A stretch of DNA of 33,165 bases from Flavobacteriaceae bacterium (GTDB lineage Bacteria > Bacteroidota > Bacteroidia > Flavobacteriales > Flavobacteriaceae): assembly GCA_947456815.1 (NCBI GenBank), contig CANGTL010000032.1:1-33165 (forward strand), read 5' to 3'. Made by a program: the position numbers and the translations under genes. The notes under the pieces are model-generated. The model was not told the origin of the DNA, searched no databases, and saw only the letters and a program-made list of their open reading frames with translations. This document shows, one piece after another, positions 16,602-25,737 of the stretch. The first letter of the stretch is position 1. Each line of letters opens with the position of its first letter.

Positions 16602-16665
16602 AAAAGATAAAGTTGTAACAGAATTTAATCTTATGTTAAGGTTCAAAAATAATGACAAAAAATGA

Positions 16666-16673
16666 TAACTTTG
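16666..16673 (+). promoter_or_regulatory. -7 element of rsfS-ftsH
   Basis: TAACTTTG matches TAnnTTTG, 21 bp before the rsfS ATG. A TTC at 16642-16644, 21 bp upstream, may serve as a weak -33 element. Confidence 0.5.
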
Positions 16674-16694
16674 CAAACATATACAAAATAATAA

Positions 16695-17066
16695 ATGACG
16701 AAAAAAGCGATTAATAATGATGTTCTTCTAGCAAATATCATTAAGGGAATTGAGGAAGTGAAAGGGAATGATATTGACATTTTAGATCTAAGAGAAATAG
16801 ATAATTCAGCTTGCGACTATTTTATCATCTGCAACGGAAATTCAAACACACAAGTTAACGCTATTGTTAACTCGATTCAAAAAACAGTATCAAAAGCAAT
16901 CAAAGACAAGCCTTGGCATGTTGAAGGTTCCGATAATGCGGAATGGGTGCTAATGGACTATGTCAATATTGTTGTGCATGTCTTCCAAAAACAAATCAGA
17001 GAATATTATAACATAGAAAGCCTTTGGGGTGACGCCAAAATCACAACCATTGCCAACAAATACTAA
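16695..17066 (+). CDS. rsfS: Ribosomal silencing factor RsfS
   Basis: This 123-residue protein of the RsfS/Iojap family binds ribosomal protein uL14 on the large subunit and blocks subunit joining when nutrients are scarce. Visible signatures are DILDLREID, ACDYFIICNGNSNTQV, the KPWHVEG turn and AEWVLMDYVNIVVHVF, followed by the RE-Y-NIESLWGDA tail. Full length. ftsH begins 8 bp after the stop codon, so the two are co-transcribed from the TAACTTTG promoter, an arrangement I associate with the Flavobacteriaceae. Confidence 0.95.
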   Translation: MTKKAINNDVLLANIIKGIEEVKGNDIDILDLREIDNSACDYFIICNGNSNTQVNAIVNSIQKTVSKAIKDKPWHVEGSDNAEWVLMDYVNIVVHVFQKQIREYYNIESLWGDAKITTIANKY

Positions 17067-17074
17067 TTGATAAA

Positions 17075-19006
17075 ATGGCAAACGACAATAAACCCAATCC
17101 AAATAAAATTAAAGTAAGTCCATGGCTTATTTATGCAGCTATCGTAGTGGTGTTCTTATTTATAAGTTATGCTACTGGTGGCTCTAGTTTTCAAGATCTA
17201 GCTAAAACATCCTCTTCAAAATTTAATACGTTCCTTGATCACGGAGATGTTCAAAAAGTAATCGTTTATAACAAAGCAGCAGCTGAAGTCTATTTGACTC
17301 CCGAAGCTTTGAAACTGCCAGTTCATAAAGCAGTAGCTAAAGATTTACTAAATCGTGCGAACACAAAAGGTCCGCATTACGTTTTTGAAATCGGGAACGA
17401 TGAAATCTTTCAAAAAAAATTAGAAACAGCTGTCGATGAAGGAAAATTAAAGGACTATACTTTTTCAGAAAAAAGTAATTGGTCTGAAATATTGATTAAT
17501 CTATTGCCCATACTAATTATCGTCGGTATTTGGATTTTCATTATGCGACGCATGAGTGCTGGCGGCGCTGGTGGTGGCGGGCAAATTTTCAACATCGGAA
17601 AATCGAAAGCAAAACTATTTGACGAAAAAACGGATATCAAAACTACTTTCAAAGATGTTGCTGGATTAGAAGGAGCAAAAGAGGAAATTCAAGAAATTGT
17701 AGAGTTCCTTAAAAACCCTGAAAAGTATACCAATTTGGGTGGAAAGATTCCGAAAGGCGCACTGTTAGTTGGCCCTCCAGGAACTGGAAAAACCTTGTTA
17801 GCAAAAGCGGTGGCCGGTGAAGCAAAAGTTCCGTTCTTTTCGCTTTCTGGTTCTGATTTTGTTGAAATGTTCGTTGGCGTAGGGGCATCTCGTGTAAGAG
17901 ATTTATTCAAACAAGCTAAAGAAAAATCACCGGCAATTATTTTTATCGATGAAATAGATGCTGTTGGTCGAGCAAGAGGAAAAAGCAATTTCTCTGGTGG
18001 AAATGATGAGCGTGAAAATACGCTGAATCAATTGCTAACAGAAATGGACGGTTTTGGAACCAATTCCAATGTAATCGTTTTGGCTGCAACAAATCGAGCA
18101 GATGTTTTAGATAAAGCTTTAATGCGCGCTGGTAGATTTGACAGACAAATATTTGTAGATCTACCCGATATTCGAGAGAGAAAGGAAATTTTTGAAGTGC
18201 ATTTAGCACCATTGAAAAAAGTAGAGAATTTAGATACGGATTTCTTAGCGAAGCAGACTCCCGGATTTTCTGGCGCCGACATCGCAAACGTATGTAATGA
18301 AGCTGCCTTGATTGCAGCTAGAAATAACAAAACAGCAGTAGACAAGCAAGATTTTCTAGACGCGGTAGACAGAATTGTCGGTGGATTGGAGAAAAAGAAC
18401 AAGATTGTAACGCCTGATGAAAAGAAAGCAATTGCAATACATGAAGCAGGTCATGCTACAGTAAGTTGGATGTTGGAACACGCTGCGCCACTAGTGAAAG
18501 TTACCATTGTACCGCGTGGACAAAGTCTAGGAGCAGCATGGTATTTACCAGAAGAACGTTTGATTGTTCGACCTGATCAAATGTTAGATGAAATGTGCGC
18601 AACAATGGGCGGACGTGCAGCTGAAAAAGTAACTTTTAATCGCATATCGACTGGTGCGCTAAGTGATTTAGAAAAAGTTACGAAGCAAGCTCGCGCGATG
18701 GTTACTATCTATGGACTTAACGAGAAAATTGGCAATGTTACTTACTACGATTCTTCAGGACAAAGCGAATATAATTTTTCAAAACCATATTCAGAAGATA
18801 CCGCGATGATAATTGATAAAGAAATTTCTTCATTGATTGAAAGTCAATATCAAAGAGCGATTCAAATACTAGAAGAAAACAAAGATAAGTTGAACCAACT
18901 TGCTGATATTCTGATAGAAAAGGAAGTAATATTTAAAGACGATCTGGAAGCAATCTTTGGTAAGAGAAAATTCGACTCTAATTTACAGGAAGAAACAGAT
19001 TTGTAA
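17075..19006 (+). CDS. ftsH: ATP-dependent zinc metalloprotease FtsH
   Basis: This 643-residue membrane-bound AAA+ protease degrades misassembled membrane proteins and short-lived regulators. It has two transmembrane helices, near residues 19-35 and 137-157, flanking a periplasmic domain. A Gly-rich linker (GGAGGGG) leads to the AAA domain with Walker A GPPGTGKT (233-240), Walker [10 protein letters not shown] and the second region of homology ending in RAGRFDR. The zinc site HEAGH is at 456-460, with the third ligand expected in the downstream SDLEKVT region. Length and order are typical. A perfect terminator follows at 19032-19072. Confidence 0.97.
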   Translation: MANDNKPNPNKIKVSPWLIYAAIVVVFLFISYATGGSSFQDLAKTSSSKFNTFLDHGDVQKVIVYNKAAAEVYLTPEALKLPVHKAVAKDLLNRANTKGPHYVFEIGNDEIFQKKLETAVDEGKLKDYTFSEKSNWSEILINLLPILIIVGIWIFIMRRMSAGGAGGGGQIFNIGKSKAKLFDEKTDIKTTFKDVAGLEGAKEEIQEIVEFLKNPEKYTNLGGKIPKGALLVGPPGTGKTLLAKAVAGEAKVPFFSLSGSDFVEMFVGVGASRVRDLFKQAKEKSPAIIFIDEIDAVGRARGKSNFSGGNDERENTLNQLLTEMDGFGTNSNVIVLAATNRADVLDKALMRAGRFDRQIFVDLPDIRERKEIFEVHLAPLKKVENLDTDFLAKQTPGFSGADIANVCNEAALIAARNNKTAVDKQDFLDAVDRIVGGLEKKNKIVTPDEKKAIAIHEAGHATVSWMLEHAAPLVKVTIVPRGQSLGAAWYLPEERLIVRPDQMLDEMCATMGGRAAEKVTFNRISTGALSDLEKVTKQARAMVTIYGLNEKIGNVTYYDSSGQSEYNFSKPYSEDTAMIIDKEISSLIESQYQRAIQILEENKDKLNQLADILIEKEVIFKDDLEAIFGKRKFDSNLQEETDL

Positions 19007-19031
19007 TCCCCGAATAAATAGATATTTTTTT

Positions 19032-19072
19032 AAAAATCTTAATTCAAAATAACATTTGAATTAAGATTTTTT
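19032..19072 (+). terminator. Terminator after ftsH
   Basis: A long A/T-rich perfect stem pairs AAAAATCTTAATTCAAA (19032-19048) with TTTGAATTAAGATTTTT (19055-19071) around a 6-nt loop. It could work in both directions. The -7 element of the next operon starts right at its end. Confidence 0.8.
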
Positions 19073-19080
19073 TATCTTTG
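19073..19080 (+). promoter_or_regulatory. -7 element of the LUD-cdsA-psd-ACBP-sod operon
   Basis: TATCTTTG matches TAnnTTTG, 39 bp before the ATG at 19120. The nearest upstream TTG (19056-19058) is only 14 bp away, inside the terminator stem, so the -33 contact is uncertain. Confidence 0.5.
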
Positions 19081-19119
19081 GATGTTTTCCTAATTTTATT
19101 AATAACGAGTACCTACTAT

Positions 19120-19722
19120 ATGAGTCTTTTTAGAAAATTTTTCGGTTCTGGAAATGATTCTTCGGAAGAAGAAAAGCAAAGCGAATTCAATGCCCAGCAA
19201 GCTCATTTATCAGCCCCAGCCGATGAAAAATTTACTTTTAATTTTAAAAAAAATGGAGGTAAATTTCTGTACTGCGAAGATCTTAGCGAGGTAAAAGACC
19301 ATTTCGAACATATTCTTGAAGAAAACGATTGGTTTGAGTCAGAAGCAGTTTGCTTTGAGCCAAAACTCTACTCGATGCTTGACGAAAATAAGCTCACGTA
19401 CAAAGATTCAGCAAATCCTAAATTCCTTTTGGCAAGTTGCGAAAATCTAATAGCTGATGAAGGCTCTATTTTGTTTTCTTCAAATCAAATCAAACAAAAT
19501 AAACCAAACGACTTGCCAGTAAATATGGTAATACTTGCTACAACAAGTCAAATATTAGAAAGCAAGAGCGATGGATTACGAGCCATCAAGAAGAAATACG
19601 ATAAAGACTATCCCACGAATATCACTACTATAAAGTACTTTGAAAAAGCAAAGGAGGAAGACTTTCTTCAATATGGTAGTGCTGCAAAAAATTTATATTT
19701 ACTTCTTTTAGAAGACCTCTAA
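19120..19722 (+). CDS. LUD-domain protein (LutC/YkgG-like)
   Basis: This protein of 200 residues has a Ser/Glu-rich N-terminal region (about 35 residues) and then a LUD (lactate-utilisation) domain. The domain has the CENLIADEGSILFSS core and the LPVNMVILATTSQI strand. LutC-type proteins are parts of iron-sulphur lactate dehydrogenase complexes, but no lutA/lutB genes are nearby, so a role in lactate use is not supported here. The frame is open from a TTG at 19078, but that codon overlaps the -7 element, so the ATG at 19120 is preferred. It is first in a five-gene operon and cdsA starts 1 bp after its stop codon. Confidence 0.8.
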   Translation: MSLFRKFFGSGNDSSEEEKQSEFNAQQAHLSAPADEKFTFNFKKNGGKFLYCEDLSEVKDHFEHILEENDWFESEAVCFEPKLYSMLDENKLTYKDSANPKFLLASCENLIADEGSILFSSNQIKQNKPNDLPVNMVILATTSQILESKSDGLRAIKKKYDKDYPTNITTIKYFEKAKEEDFLQYGSAAKNLYLLLLEDL

Positions 19723-19723
19723 G

Positions 19724-20524
19724 ATGAATGAAACTCTAACAAGAGCACTTTCTGGCGTTTTATATATCATTATATTAGTCTCAGCAACCTTATTCTTGAA
19801 TAGCTTTTTGGTATTATTCGGTCTATTGCTTTTGTTAAGCGTTTATGAATTTTGTGAACTAGTGAACCTTAGAAAAATTATTCCTTTTCTGCTAGCCAGT
19901 TTCCTTTATTTTTTTTTTACTTATTATTTTTTTGATTTAAGGGCAGATCTTGTCTTATTGATTTGTTTCCTATTAATCGCGATCAAGGCACTATCTTACT
20001 TATTTAATCGCGATGAAAAAAGCATGACAGCAGTTGAAAAATACAGTTATTTAGTTGGTTATCTTGTAATTCCGTTCATTTTCCTTGCAAAATTACCATT
20101 TGTCGAAAGTGTTTTCAATCCCAAAATTGTTATCAGCATATTTATATTGATCTGGTTTAATGATACCATGGCTTATGTTGTCGGAAAATCTATCGGAAAA
20201 ACAAAATTATTTGAAAGAGTGTCACCAAAAAAAACAATTGAAGGGTTTCTCGGAGGGCTTTTCTTTTCAACAGTAATTAGCGTTTTTATTGCAAAGTACT
20301 ATATTCATCAAGCTGTCGAGCATTGGGTTTTCATCTCTTTGATTGCTGGGATTTTTGGAACTCTCGGCGACTTAATCGAATCGAAATTCAAAAGAATGGC
20401 GGGTGTAAAAGACAGTGGAAGAATAATGCCTGGGCATGGAGGTATTTTAGATCGCTTAGATAGTATTATATTTGCAGGACCTTTTGTATTTTTGTTTTAT
20501 CAAATCTTAAATTATGTTTCATAA
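19724..20524 (+). CDS. cdsA: Phosphatidate cytidylyltransferase
   Basis: This 266-residue integral membrane enzyme makes CDP-diacylglycerol from phosphatidic acid and CTP, the branch point to all phospholipids. It has about seven to eight transmembrane segments. The full CDP-diglyceride synthetase signature is near residues 221-247, as KRMAGVKDSGRIMPGHGG followed by DRLDS, with the catalytic Asp residues. The IKxxSP-like segment (RVSPKKTIEGFLGG) is also present. psd overlaps its 3' end by 11 bp, which indicates translational coupling. Confidence 0.95.
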   Translation: MNETLTRALSGVLYIIILVSATLFLNSFLVLFGLLLLLSVYEFCELVNLRKIIPFLLASFLYFFFTYYFFDLRADLVLLICFLLIAIKALSYLFNRDEKSMTAVEKYSYLVGYLVIPFIFLAKLPFVESVFNPKIVISIFILIWFNDTMAYVVGKSIGKTKLFERVSPKKTIEGFLGGLFFSTVISVFIAKYYIHQAVEHWVFISLIAGIFGTLGDLIESKFKRMAGVKDSGRIMPGHGGILDRLDSIIFAGPFVFLFYQILNYVS

Positions 20525-21164
20525 AGAAGGCGGAAAAATCATCTTGATAGCTACTACCCTAACGGTAGTTTTTTTGTTATTGGCAGATCACTTTATTTCT
20601 ATATTTTGGCTTAAGAAAAGTATTGAACTTTTAATACTTGCTTTTCTAATTTTAATACTTCAGTTTTTTAGAAATCCAAAAAGAGAAGTTGCAATAAATG
20701 ATAATCACGTAATTGCTCCGGTTGATGGCAAAGTAGTTGTCATCGAAGAAGTTTTTGAAAGCGAATATTTTAAAGACAATAGATTACAAGTCTCTATCTT
20801 TATGTCCCCGATTAACGTACATGTTACCAGATATCCGGTTAACGGGAAGATAAACTTCAGTAAATACCATCCAGGAAAATACTTAGTAGCTTGGCATCCT
20901 AAAGCAAGTACCGAAAACGAAAGAACTACGGTCGTTATCGAAAATCGTGTCTTTGGTGAAATCTTATACCGGCAAATTGCAGGTGCTTTGGCGAGACGAA
21001 TTGTGAATTATGCTGAAGAAGGAATGCAAGTAATTCAAGGTACAGATGCTGGATTTATCAAATTTGGTTCTAGAGTAGATTTGTTCTTACCACTAGGAAC
21101 AAAAATCGACGTGCAACTAAACCAAAAAGCAGTAGGAGGAAAAACCATCATAGCTTCAAAATAA
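20514..21164 (+). CDS. psd: Phosphatidylserine decarboxylase proenzyme
   Basis: This 216-residue membrane enzyme converts phosphatidylserine to phosphatidylethanolamine. Two hydrophobic N-terminal segments are followed by the conserved APVDGKVV motif, SIFMSPINVHVTRYPVNG, and the self-cleavage site near Gly185-Ser186 (FGSR). There Ser becomes the pyruvoyl cofactor of the short alpha chain. The short form and the FGSR variant of the LGST motif are usual for this PSD class. It overlaps cdsA by 11 bp, and the acyl-CoA-binding gene follows 4 bp after its stop. No phosphatidylserine synthase gene is in the window. Confidence 0.95.
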   Translation: MFHKEGGKIILIATTLTVVFLLLADHFISIFWLKKSIELLILAFLILILQFFRNPKREVAINDNHVIAPVDGKVVVIEEVFESEYFKDNRLQVSIFMSPINVHVTRYPVNGKINFSKYHPGKYLVAWHPKASTENERTTVVIENRVFGEILYRQIAGALARRIVNYAEEGMQVIQGTDAGFIKFGSRVDLFLPLGTKIDVQLNQKAVGGKTIIASK

Positions 21165-21168
21165 AAAA

Positions 21169-21441
21169 ATGGACGCTAAAGATTTAGATACTCGATTTCA
21201 AGATGCGGTAGCGATTGCTGATAAAATGTCTCAAGCGACACTGCCTCAAGATGTACAATTACGCTTATATGCCTATTACAAACAAGCTACGTTCGGCACA
21301 GTTGATCCCTCATCAATCTCTGCGACTTATCAATTGAGAGATGCATTCAAAACCAACGCTTGGATGCAAATCAGCCATCTAAGTGCTGACGAAGCAAAAG
21401 AATTATACATTGAAGCCATTCATTCCCTAACAAAGAAATAA
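21169..21441 (+). CDS. Acyl-CoA-binding protein
   Basis: This 90-residue four-helix protein binds long-chain acyl-CoA esters in the cytosol. It has the family hallmark YAYYKQATFG near residues 29-38, with the Tyr and Lys that contact the CoA phosphate. The third-helix region (FKTNAWMQISHLSADEAKELYIEA) follows but lacks the usual K-x-D-A-W spacing. Lying between psd and sod in a tightly packed operon with cdsA, it probably serves membrane-lipid synthesis; that is inference from context. Confidence 0.9.
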   Translation: MDAKDLDTRFQDAVAIADKMSQATLPQDVQLRLYAYYKQATFGTVDPSSISATYQLRDAFKTNAWMQISHLSADEAKELYIEAIHSLTKK

Positions 21442-21446
21442 AAGTA

Positions 21447-22217
21447 ATGAAAAAAGAATACTCAGTTTTTTTGAGCTTACTGCTACTTACTCTATTTTCA
21501 TGTAACAACAAAAAACTGACCGAAGTGGTTGAAGTACCATTGCCTTCAAAAGAAGAAAAAATGCTTATTGGCAGTCCAGATGATGTTAAGGCAGACGAAG
21601 GAACATTTCAAATGATAAAGCTTCCGTATGGATATGAAGCGCTAGCGCCGCATATGGATGCGCTCACCATGGAATTACATTATTCAAAACATTACTTGAC
21701 CTACACCAACAACCTTAATAAAGCGATCGCAGGAACAGAACTTGAACAGCTTGCCATTGAAGAAGTGTTAAAGAAACTCGACGTTAACAATAGCGAATTA
21801 CGAAATAATGCGGGAGGCTATTATAATCATGGTTTATATTGGGAAAATCTGGCTGCAAAATCTGGCGGACAACCGAAAGATTCTTTAGCAGTTGCAATTA
21901 AAAGAGATTTTGGATCTTTCGATGAATTTAAAAATCAATTTGAAGATGCCGCTTCAAAACAATTTGGTTCTGGCTGGGCCTGGTTAGTAACTGACCGTAG
22001 CGGTAAACTACAGATCACAAGTACCGCTAATCAGGATAATCCTCTAATGACGAATGCCACCGTAAAAGGAACGCCTATTTTGGCCTTAGATGTATGGGAA
22101 CACGCGTATTATTTGAATTATCAATACAAACGAAAGAAATTTATTGAGGCTTTCTTTAATGTAATCAATTGGAAAAAAGTTAGTGAACGTTATGAAGAAG
22201 CAAAGAACGTAAAATAA
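21447..22217 (+). CDS. sod: Lipoprotein superoxide dismutase (Mn type)
   Basis: This 256-residue protein converts superoxide to oxygen and hydrogen peroxide. The N terminus is a lipoprotein signal with lipobox LFSC (Cys19), so it should be membrane-anchored outside the cytosol, unlike most bacterial SODs. A linker of about 35 residues precedes the SOD fold. The metal ligands are His in ELHYSKHY, His in NHGLYW, and Asp and His in DVWEHAYY. The GG before YYNH and the NQD in the C-terminal domain point to Mn rather than Fe, from known SOD residue differences. It is the last gene of the LUD-cdsA-psd-ACBP operon and is followed by a bidirectional terminator. Confidence 0.93.
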   Translation: MKKEYSVFLSLLLLTLFSCNNKKLTEVVEVPLPSKEEKMLIGSPDDVKADEGTFQMIKLPYGYEALAPHMDALTMELHYSKHYLTYTNNLNKAIAGTELEQLAIEEVLKKLDVNNSELRNNAGGYYNHGLYWENLAAKSGGQPKDSLAVAIKRDFGSFDEFKNQFEDAASKQFGSGWAWLVTDRSGKLQITSTANQDNPLMTNATVKGTPILALDVWEHAYYLNYQYKRKKFIEAFFNVINWKKVSERYEEAKNVK

Positions 22218-22247
22218 AAAATCCCAAGTCTTAACTTGGGATTTTTG
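22215..22247. terminator. Bidirectional terminator between sod and valS
   Basis: ATCCCAAGT and ACTTGGGAT pair around CTTA, flanked by A5 on the left and T5 on the right (22216-22246). It ends one base before the valS stop codon on the other strand, so it serves both convergent genes. Confidence 0.9.
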
Positions 22248-24881
22248 TTATTTCAAACTTGCTAAACTCTGTTCGATTGTTGCAATCTTAGCCAAAGCAT
22301 CAGCTTCTTTTTTACGCTCAATTTCGAGTACTTTCTCCGGAGCTCCAGAAACGAATCGTTCGTTTGACAATTTCGCCTGAACAGATTTTAAGAAGCCTTG
22401 TGTATATTTTAATTCTTCTGAAAGTTTGGCCAATTCTTCCTCGATGTCTATCGCTCCTGAAATTGGAATAAAGTACTCGTTAGATTTTACTCTAAAGGAC
22501 AAAGCCCCATTCTCTTTCTCGGAAATATATTCATAGGAAACAATATTCCCTAACTTCATAATGACTGAATCAAAATGACTGGAAACTAGATCATTATTAA
22601 TTACTTTCAAGTCAATTGCGTCTTTAAAAGGAATATTCTTCTCTTTTCGAATGGTTCTAATTCCAGAGATTACGTCGATTGTTGTTTCAAAATCAGCAAT
22701 TAGTTTTGCGTCAAATGGCTTTAATTCCGGCCATTCAGAAACAATCAATGCTTCCTTGTCAGTTCTGTCAGCAATATGTTGCCAAATTTCTTCCGTAAGA
22801 AATGGCATAAAAGGATGCAATAATTTTAGATTATTCTCCAACATATCGATTGCAGCATCGAAAGTTAGTTTGTCGATGGGCTGCTGATAAGCTGGTTTAA
22901 TCATTTCTAAAAACCAAGAGCAAAAGTCGTCCCAAACCAATTTGTAAATTGCCATGAGCGCATCTGAAATTCTATACTTATCGAAGTGATCCTCAATTTC
23001 AGCAAGCGTTTGTTGTAATTTCGCCTCGTACCACTCAATCGCAACTTTAGAAGACTCCGGTTGCGGAATACTTTCCGAAACGTCCCAACCTTTAATTAAC
23101 CTAAAGGCATTCCATATTTTATTCGAAAATGCTTTCCCTTGATTGCACAATTCCTCGTCGAACATAATATCATTTCCTGCCGAAGCACTCAATAACAATC
23201 CAACCCGCACGCCATCGGCACCAAATTTCTCAATTAGATCCAGCGGATCTGGCGAATTCCCAAGTGATTTGGACATCTTACGACGGTTCTTATCACGAAC
23301 CAATCCAGTCAAATAGACATTCGTGAAAGGCTTTTTTCCGGTATATTCATAACCCGCGATGATCATTCTAGCGACCCAGAAAAACAAAATATCTGGACCA
23401 GTAACTAAGTCATTCGTTGGATAGTAGTATTTAAAATCTTCACTTTCAGGATCCATGATTCCGCCAAAAACTGCCATTGGCCAAAGCCATGAAGAGAACC
23501 AAGTATCTAAAGCGTCGGCATCTTGCGTTAAGTTGTCTTTAGTCAGTTGGTCGTTGTTGGTTTTTTGCTTGGCTAATTCAAGCGCTTCCTCAATAGATTC
23601 GGCTACAACAAAATCCTCCTTACCGTCTCCATAATAATAGGCGGGTATTTGTTGACCCCACCACAACTGCCGTGAGATATTCCAATCGCGTATATTTTCT
23701 AGCCAATGACGATAGGTATTGTCGAACTTTTTTGGATACAACTTAATTTCTTCATCTACCAAAACCGATTGAATCGCTGGCTTTACCAAGTCTTCCATTT
23801 TCAAAAACCACTGGTCAGACAAACGCGGTTCGATTACTGCTTTGGTTCTTTCGGAAGTTCCCACCTTATTTAGATGTGTTTCTGTTTTTGCCAACGCTCC
23901 AATCGATTCAAGTTCCTTAGCGATCGCTTCACGAACAACAAAGCGATCTTGTCCTTGATAATGCAAACCGAAACTATTTAACGTTGCATCTTCATTGAAG
24001 ATATCTACAATTTCTAAATTGTGCTTCTCGCCTAACGTTCTGTCATTCATATCGTGTGCAGGCGTAACTTTTAGGCAACCCGTTCCAAACTCTATATCGA
24101 CATATTCGTCTTCTATGATTGGAATCACGCGACCGCAAATTGGTACAATAGCTTTCTTTCCTTTGAGATGTGCAAATCGCTCATCATTAGGGTTAATGCA
24201 AATGGCAGTATCTCCAAATATTGTTTCTGGACGGGTTGTTGCGATGGTCAAGAAATCTTCGCTACCTTCAATTTTATACTTTAAGAAATAGAGTTTTCCT
24301 TGTTGTTCTTCATAAATAACTTCTTCATCGGATAAAGTTGTTTTGGCTTCGGGATCCCAATTGACCATTCGGTAGCCGCGATAAATGTGACCTTTGTTGT
24401 ACAAATCAACAAAAGAACGAATAACTGAAGCGGACATGTCCGGATCCATAGTAAATTTCGTTCTGTCCCAATCGCAAGAGCAACCTAGTTGTTTGAGTTG
24501 TTCTAGAATTACACCACCGTATTTGTCTGTCCAATCCCACGCATGTTTTAGAAATTCCTCACGAGACAAGTCATTTTTGTTGATACCTTCCGCTTTGAGT
24601 TTTGCCACTACTTTTGCTTCGGTTGCAATAGACGCGTGGTCTGTTCCAGGAACCCAACAGGCATTATAGCCTTTTAGACGCGCACGACGAATCAATACGT
24701 CTTGAATCGTATTATTGAGCATGTGTCCCATGTGCAACACACCCGTAACATTGGGTGGCGGAATTACAATGGTATAAGGTGTTCTATGGTCGGGCTTTGA
24801 ATGAAAATAATTATTTTTCATCCAGTAGTCGTACCATTTTGGTTCTATCGTTTTGGCGTCAAATTGAGCTGGTATTGTCAT
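22248..24881 (-). CDS. valS: Valyl-tRNA synthetase
   Basis: This 877-residue class I aminoacyl-tRNA synthetase charges tRNA-Val and edits Thr-tRNA. Motifs in order are [13 protein letters not shown] (HIGH signature, about residue 45), the editing domain with [12 protein letters not shown], the [10 protein letters not shown] loop (about residue 533), the anticodon-binding domain, and a C-terminal coiled coil of about 65 residues ([11 protein letters not shown]...). Length and order are normal. The upstream region on the minus strand holds an octamer array and structured repeat copy C. A candidate promoter lies beyond them, which would place both in the mRNA leader. Confidence 0.97.
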   Translation of the reverse strand: MTIPAQFDAKTIEPKWYDYWMKNNYFHSKPDHRTPYTIVIPPPNVTGVLHMGHMLNNTIQDVLIRRARLKGYNACWVPGTDHASIATEAKVVAKLKAEGINKNDLSREEFLKHAWDWTDKYGGVILEQLKQLGCSCDWDRTKFTMDPDMSASVIRSFVDLYNKGHIYRGYRMVNWDPEAKTTLSDEEVIYEEQQGKLYFLKYKIEGSEDFLTIATTRPETIFGDTAICINPNDERFAHLKGKKAIVPICGRVIPIIEDEYVDIEFGTGCLKVTPAHDMNDRTLGEKHNLEIVDIFNEDATLNSFGLHYQGQDRFVVREAIAKELESIGALAKTETHLNKVGTSERTKAVIEPRLSDQWFLKMEDLVKPAIQSVLVDEEIKLYPKKFDNTYRHWLENIRDWNISRQLWWGQQIPAYYYGDGKEDFVVAESIEEALELAKQKTNNDQLTKDNLTQDADALDTWFSSWLWPMAVFGGIMDPESEDFKYYYPTNDLVTGPDILFFWVARMIIAGYEYTGKKPFTNVYLTGLVRDKNRRKMSKSLGNSPDPLDLIEKFGADGVRVGLLLSASAGNDIMFDEELCNQGKAFSNKIWNAFRLIKGWDVSESIPQPESSKVAIEWYEAKLQQTLAEIEDHFDKYRISDALMAIYKLVWDDFCSWFLEMIKPAYQQPIDKLTFDAAIDMLENNLKLLHPFMPFLTEEIWQHIADRTDKEALIVSEWPELKPFDAKLIADFETTIDVISGIRTIRKEKNIPFKDAIDLKVINNDLVSSHFDSVIMKLGNIVSYEYISEKENGALSFRVKSNEYFIPISGAIDIEEELAKLSEELKYTQGFLKSVQAKLSNERFVSGAPEKVLEIERKKEADALAKIATIEQSLASLK

Positions 24882-24884
24882 TTT

Positions 24885-24964
24885 ATATTGATGTATGTGG
24901 ATTGTGTAATTGTTTAATCGTTGATTTGTAAAATTGTTTAATCGTTTACCAGTTTAAATGTTAG
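24885..24964 (-). repeat. Octamer array upstream of valS
   Basis: On the minus strand, 80 bp read as ten consecutive octamers: CTAACATT, TAAACTGG, TAAACGAT, TAAACAAT, TTTACAAA, TCAACGAT, TAAACAAT, TACACAAT, CCACATAC and ATCAATAT. They end 3 bp before the ATG, though the last two units are weak matches. The AATCAACG-ATTAAACA pair, in shifted phase, is identical to part of the ddl array. Confidence 0.7.
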
Positions 24965-25012
24965 TTTGCATTTTTCCTTATGAAACGAAAATACGATTTG
25001 ATGCTGCAGCCT

Positions 25013-25087
25013 TAGCCCCGATTGTAACGGCATCCTTTTGTGGCGGTGTTCGCCGCAAAAGATAGAGTGAAAAGCGGGAGAAAGCTA
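25013..25087 (+). repeat. Structured intergenic repeat, copy C
   Basis: Plus strand TAGCCCCG (25013-25020) pairs with CGGG-AGAAA-GCTA (25075-25087). The central hairpin is CTTTTGTGGCG (25035-25045) with CGCCGCAAAAG (25051-25061), a 5-nt loop and one G-U pair. Its orientation relative to valS is the same as copy A relative to ddl. Confidence 0.75.
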
Positions 25088-25131
25088 CTGACAAAAAAAT
25101 AATTAATCTGGTATGCTATTTGTAAGCCTTG

Positions 25132-25139
25132 CAAAAGTA
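25132..25139 (-). promoter_or_regulatory. Candidate -7 element for valS
   Basis: Minus-strand TACTTTTG matches TAnnTTTG, about 250 bp before the valS ATG; no -33 TTG is seen at the expected spacing. If used, the leader would contain structured repeat copy C and the octamer array. Confidence 0.3.
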
Positions 25140-25231
25140 AATAATTAGCTCCTGATAAAAAATTAAGAATTAAATATTTGCACATTTACCAAAAGAAAGT
25201 ACTTTTACTCAACTTAAAATTTATTCAAAAA

Positions 25232-25669
25232 ATGAAAAAATTACTAATTGCATTTGCTATTGTAGGATTCGCGTTAAATGTTGCCGCTCAGGGTGCAAAA
25301 ATAGAGTTCGTAGCCAAAGATAATACGGTAGATTTTGGAAACGTATATAAAGATGAAGATAGTGGCTTGCGAACTTTTGAATTTAAGAATACTGGAGACG
25401 CGCCCTTGATTATTACAAATGTACAATCAACTTGTGGATGTACCGTGCCATCTAAACCTACAGAACCAATCATGCCTGGAAAAACGGGTAAAATTGATGT
25501 AAAATATAATATGAGTCCAGGGCCAATTAGAAAAACCATTACAGTTGAATCGAATGCCACTAATGTTGAAGGCGGACGTGTTGCCATCAAAATCAAAGGT
25601 GAAGTTTTGGTCAAAGAGGCAGTCAATGTCTTAGAAAAGAAAAAAGGAATTATGTCTAGTGACAATTAA
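25232..25669 (+). CDS. Secreted DUF1573-domain protein
   Basis: This protein of 145 residues has a signal peptide (MKKLLIAFAIVGFALNVAAQ) and a single DUF1573 domain. The domain shows the typical TFEFKNTGDAPLIITNVQSTCGCTVP core and a KTITVESNA strand. DUF1573 is an immunoglobulin-like (ASPM-SPD-2-Hydin related) fold common in Bacteroidota and located in the periplasm or on the surface. The close Cys pair in STCGCTVP is typical of the family. Its function is unknown. The frame extends upstream to 25178, but only the Met at 25232 gives a signal peptide. It is a single-gene unit closed by the terminator at 25674. Confidence 0.88.
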   Translation: MKKLLIAFAIVGFALNVAAQGAKIEFVAKDNTVDFGNVYKDEDSGLRTFEFKNTGDAPLIITNVQSTCGCTVPSKPTEPIMPGKTGKIDVKYNMSPGPIRKTITVESNATNVEGGRVAIKIKGEVLVKEAVNVLEKKKGIMSSDN

Positions 25670-25673
25670 ATAC

Positions 25674-25702
25674 AGAGAGCTTCAATTGAGGCTCTTTTTT
25701 TT
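25674..25702 (+). terminator. Terminator of the DUF1573 gene
   Basis: AGAGCTTC (25676-25683) pairs with GAGGCTCT (25688-25695), one G-U pair, around AATT, and is followed by a run of T. Confidence 0.85.
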
Positions 25703-25737
25703 GCTTTAATATTTTGCGATTTGCAACAAATCAATAG

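Noticed and set aside
17943..18402. Minus-strand open frames inside ftsH
   Set aside because: They are shadows of a conserved gene in other frames and have no recognisable product.
19120..19722. Lactate-utilisation operon
   Set aside because: Only a LUD-domain gene is present, without lutA or lutB, and it lies in a lipid operon.
24882..25139. T-box riboswitch controlling valS
   Set aside because: The stem-loop family also occurs at ddl, coaD and after an aminotransferase, and T-boxes are not typical of Bacteroidota. No T-box core motif was seen.
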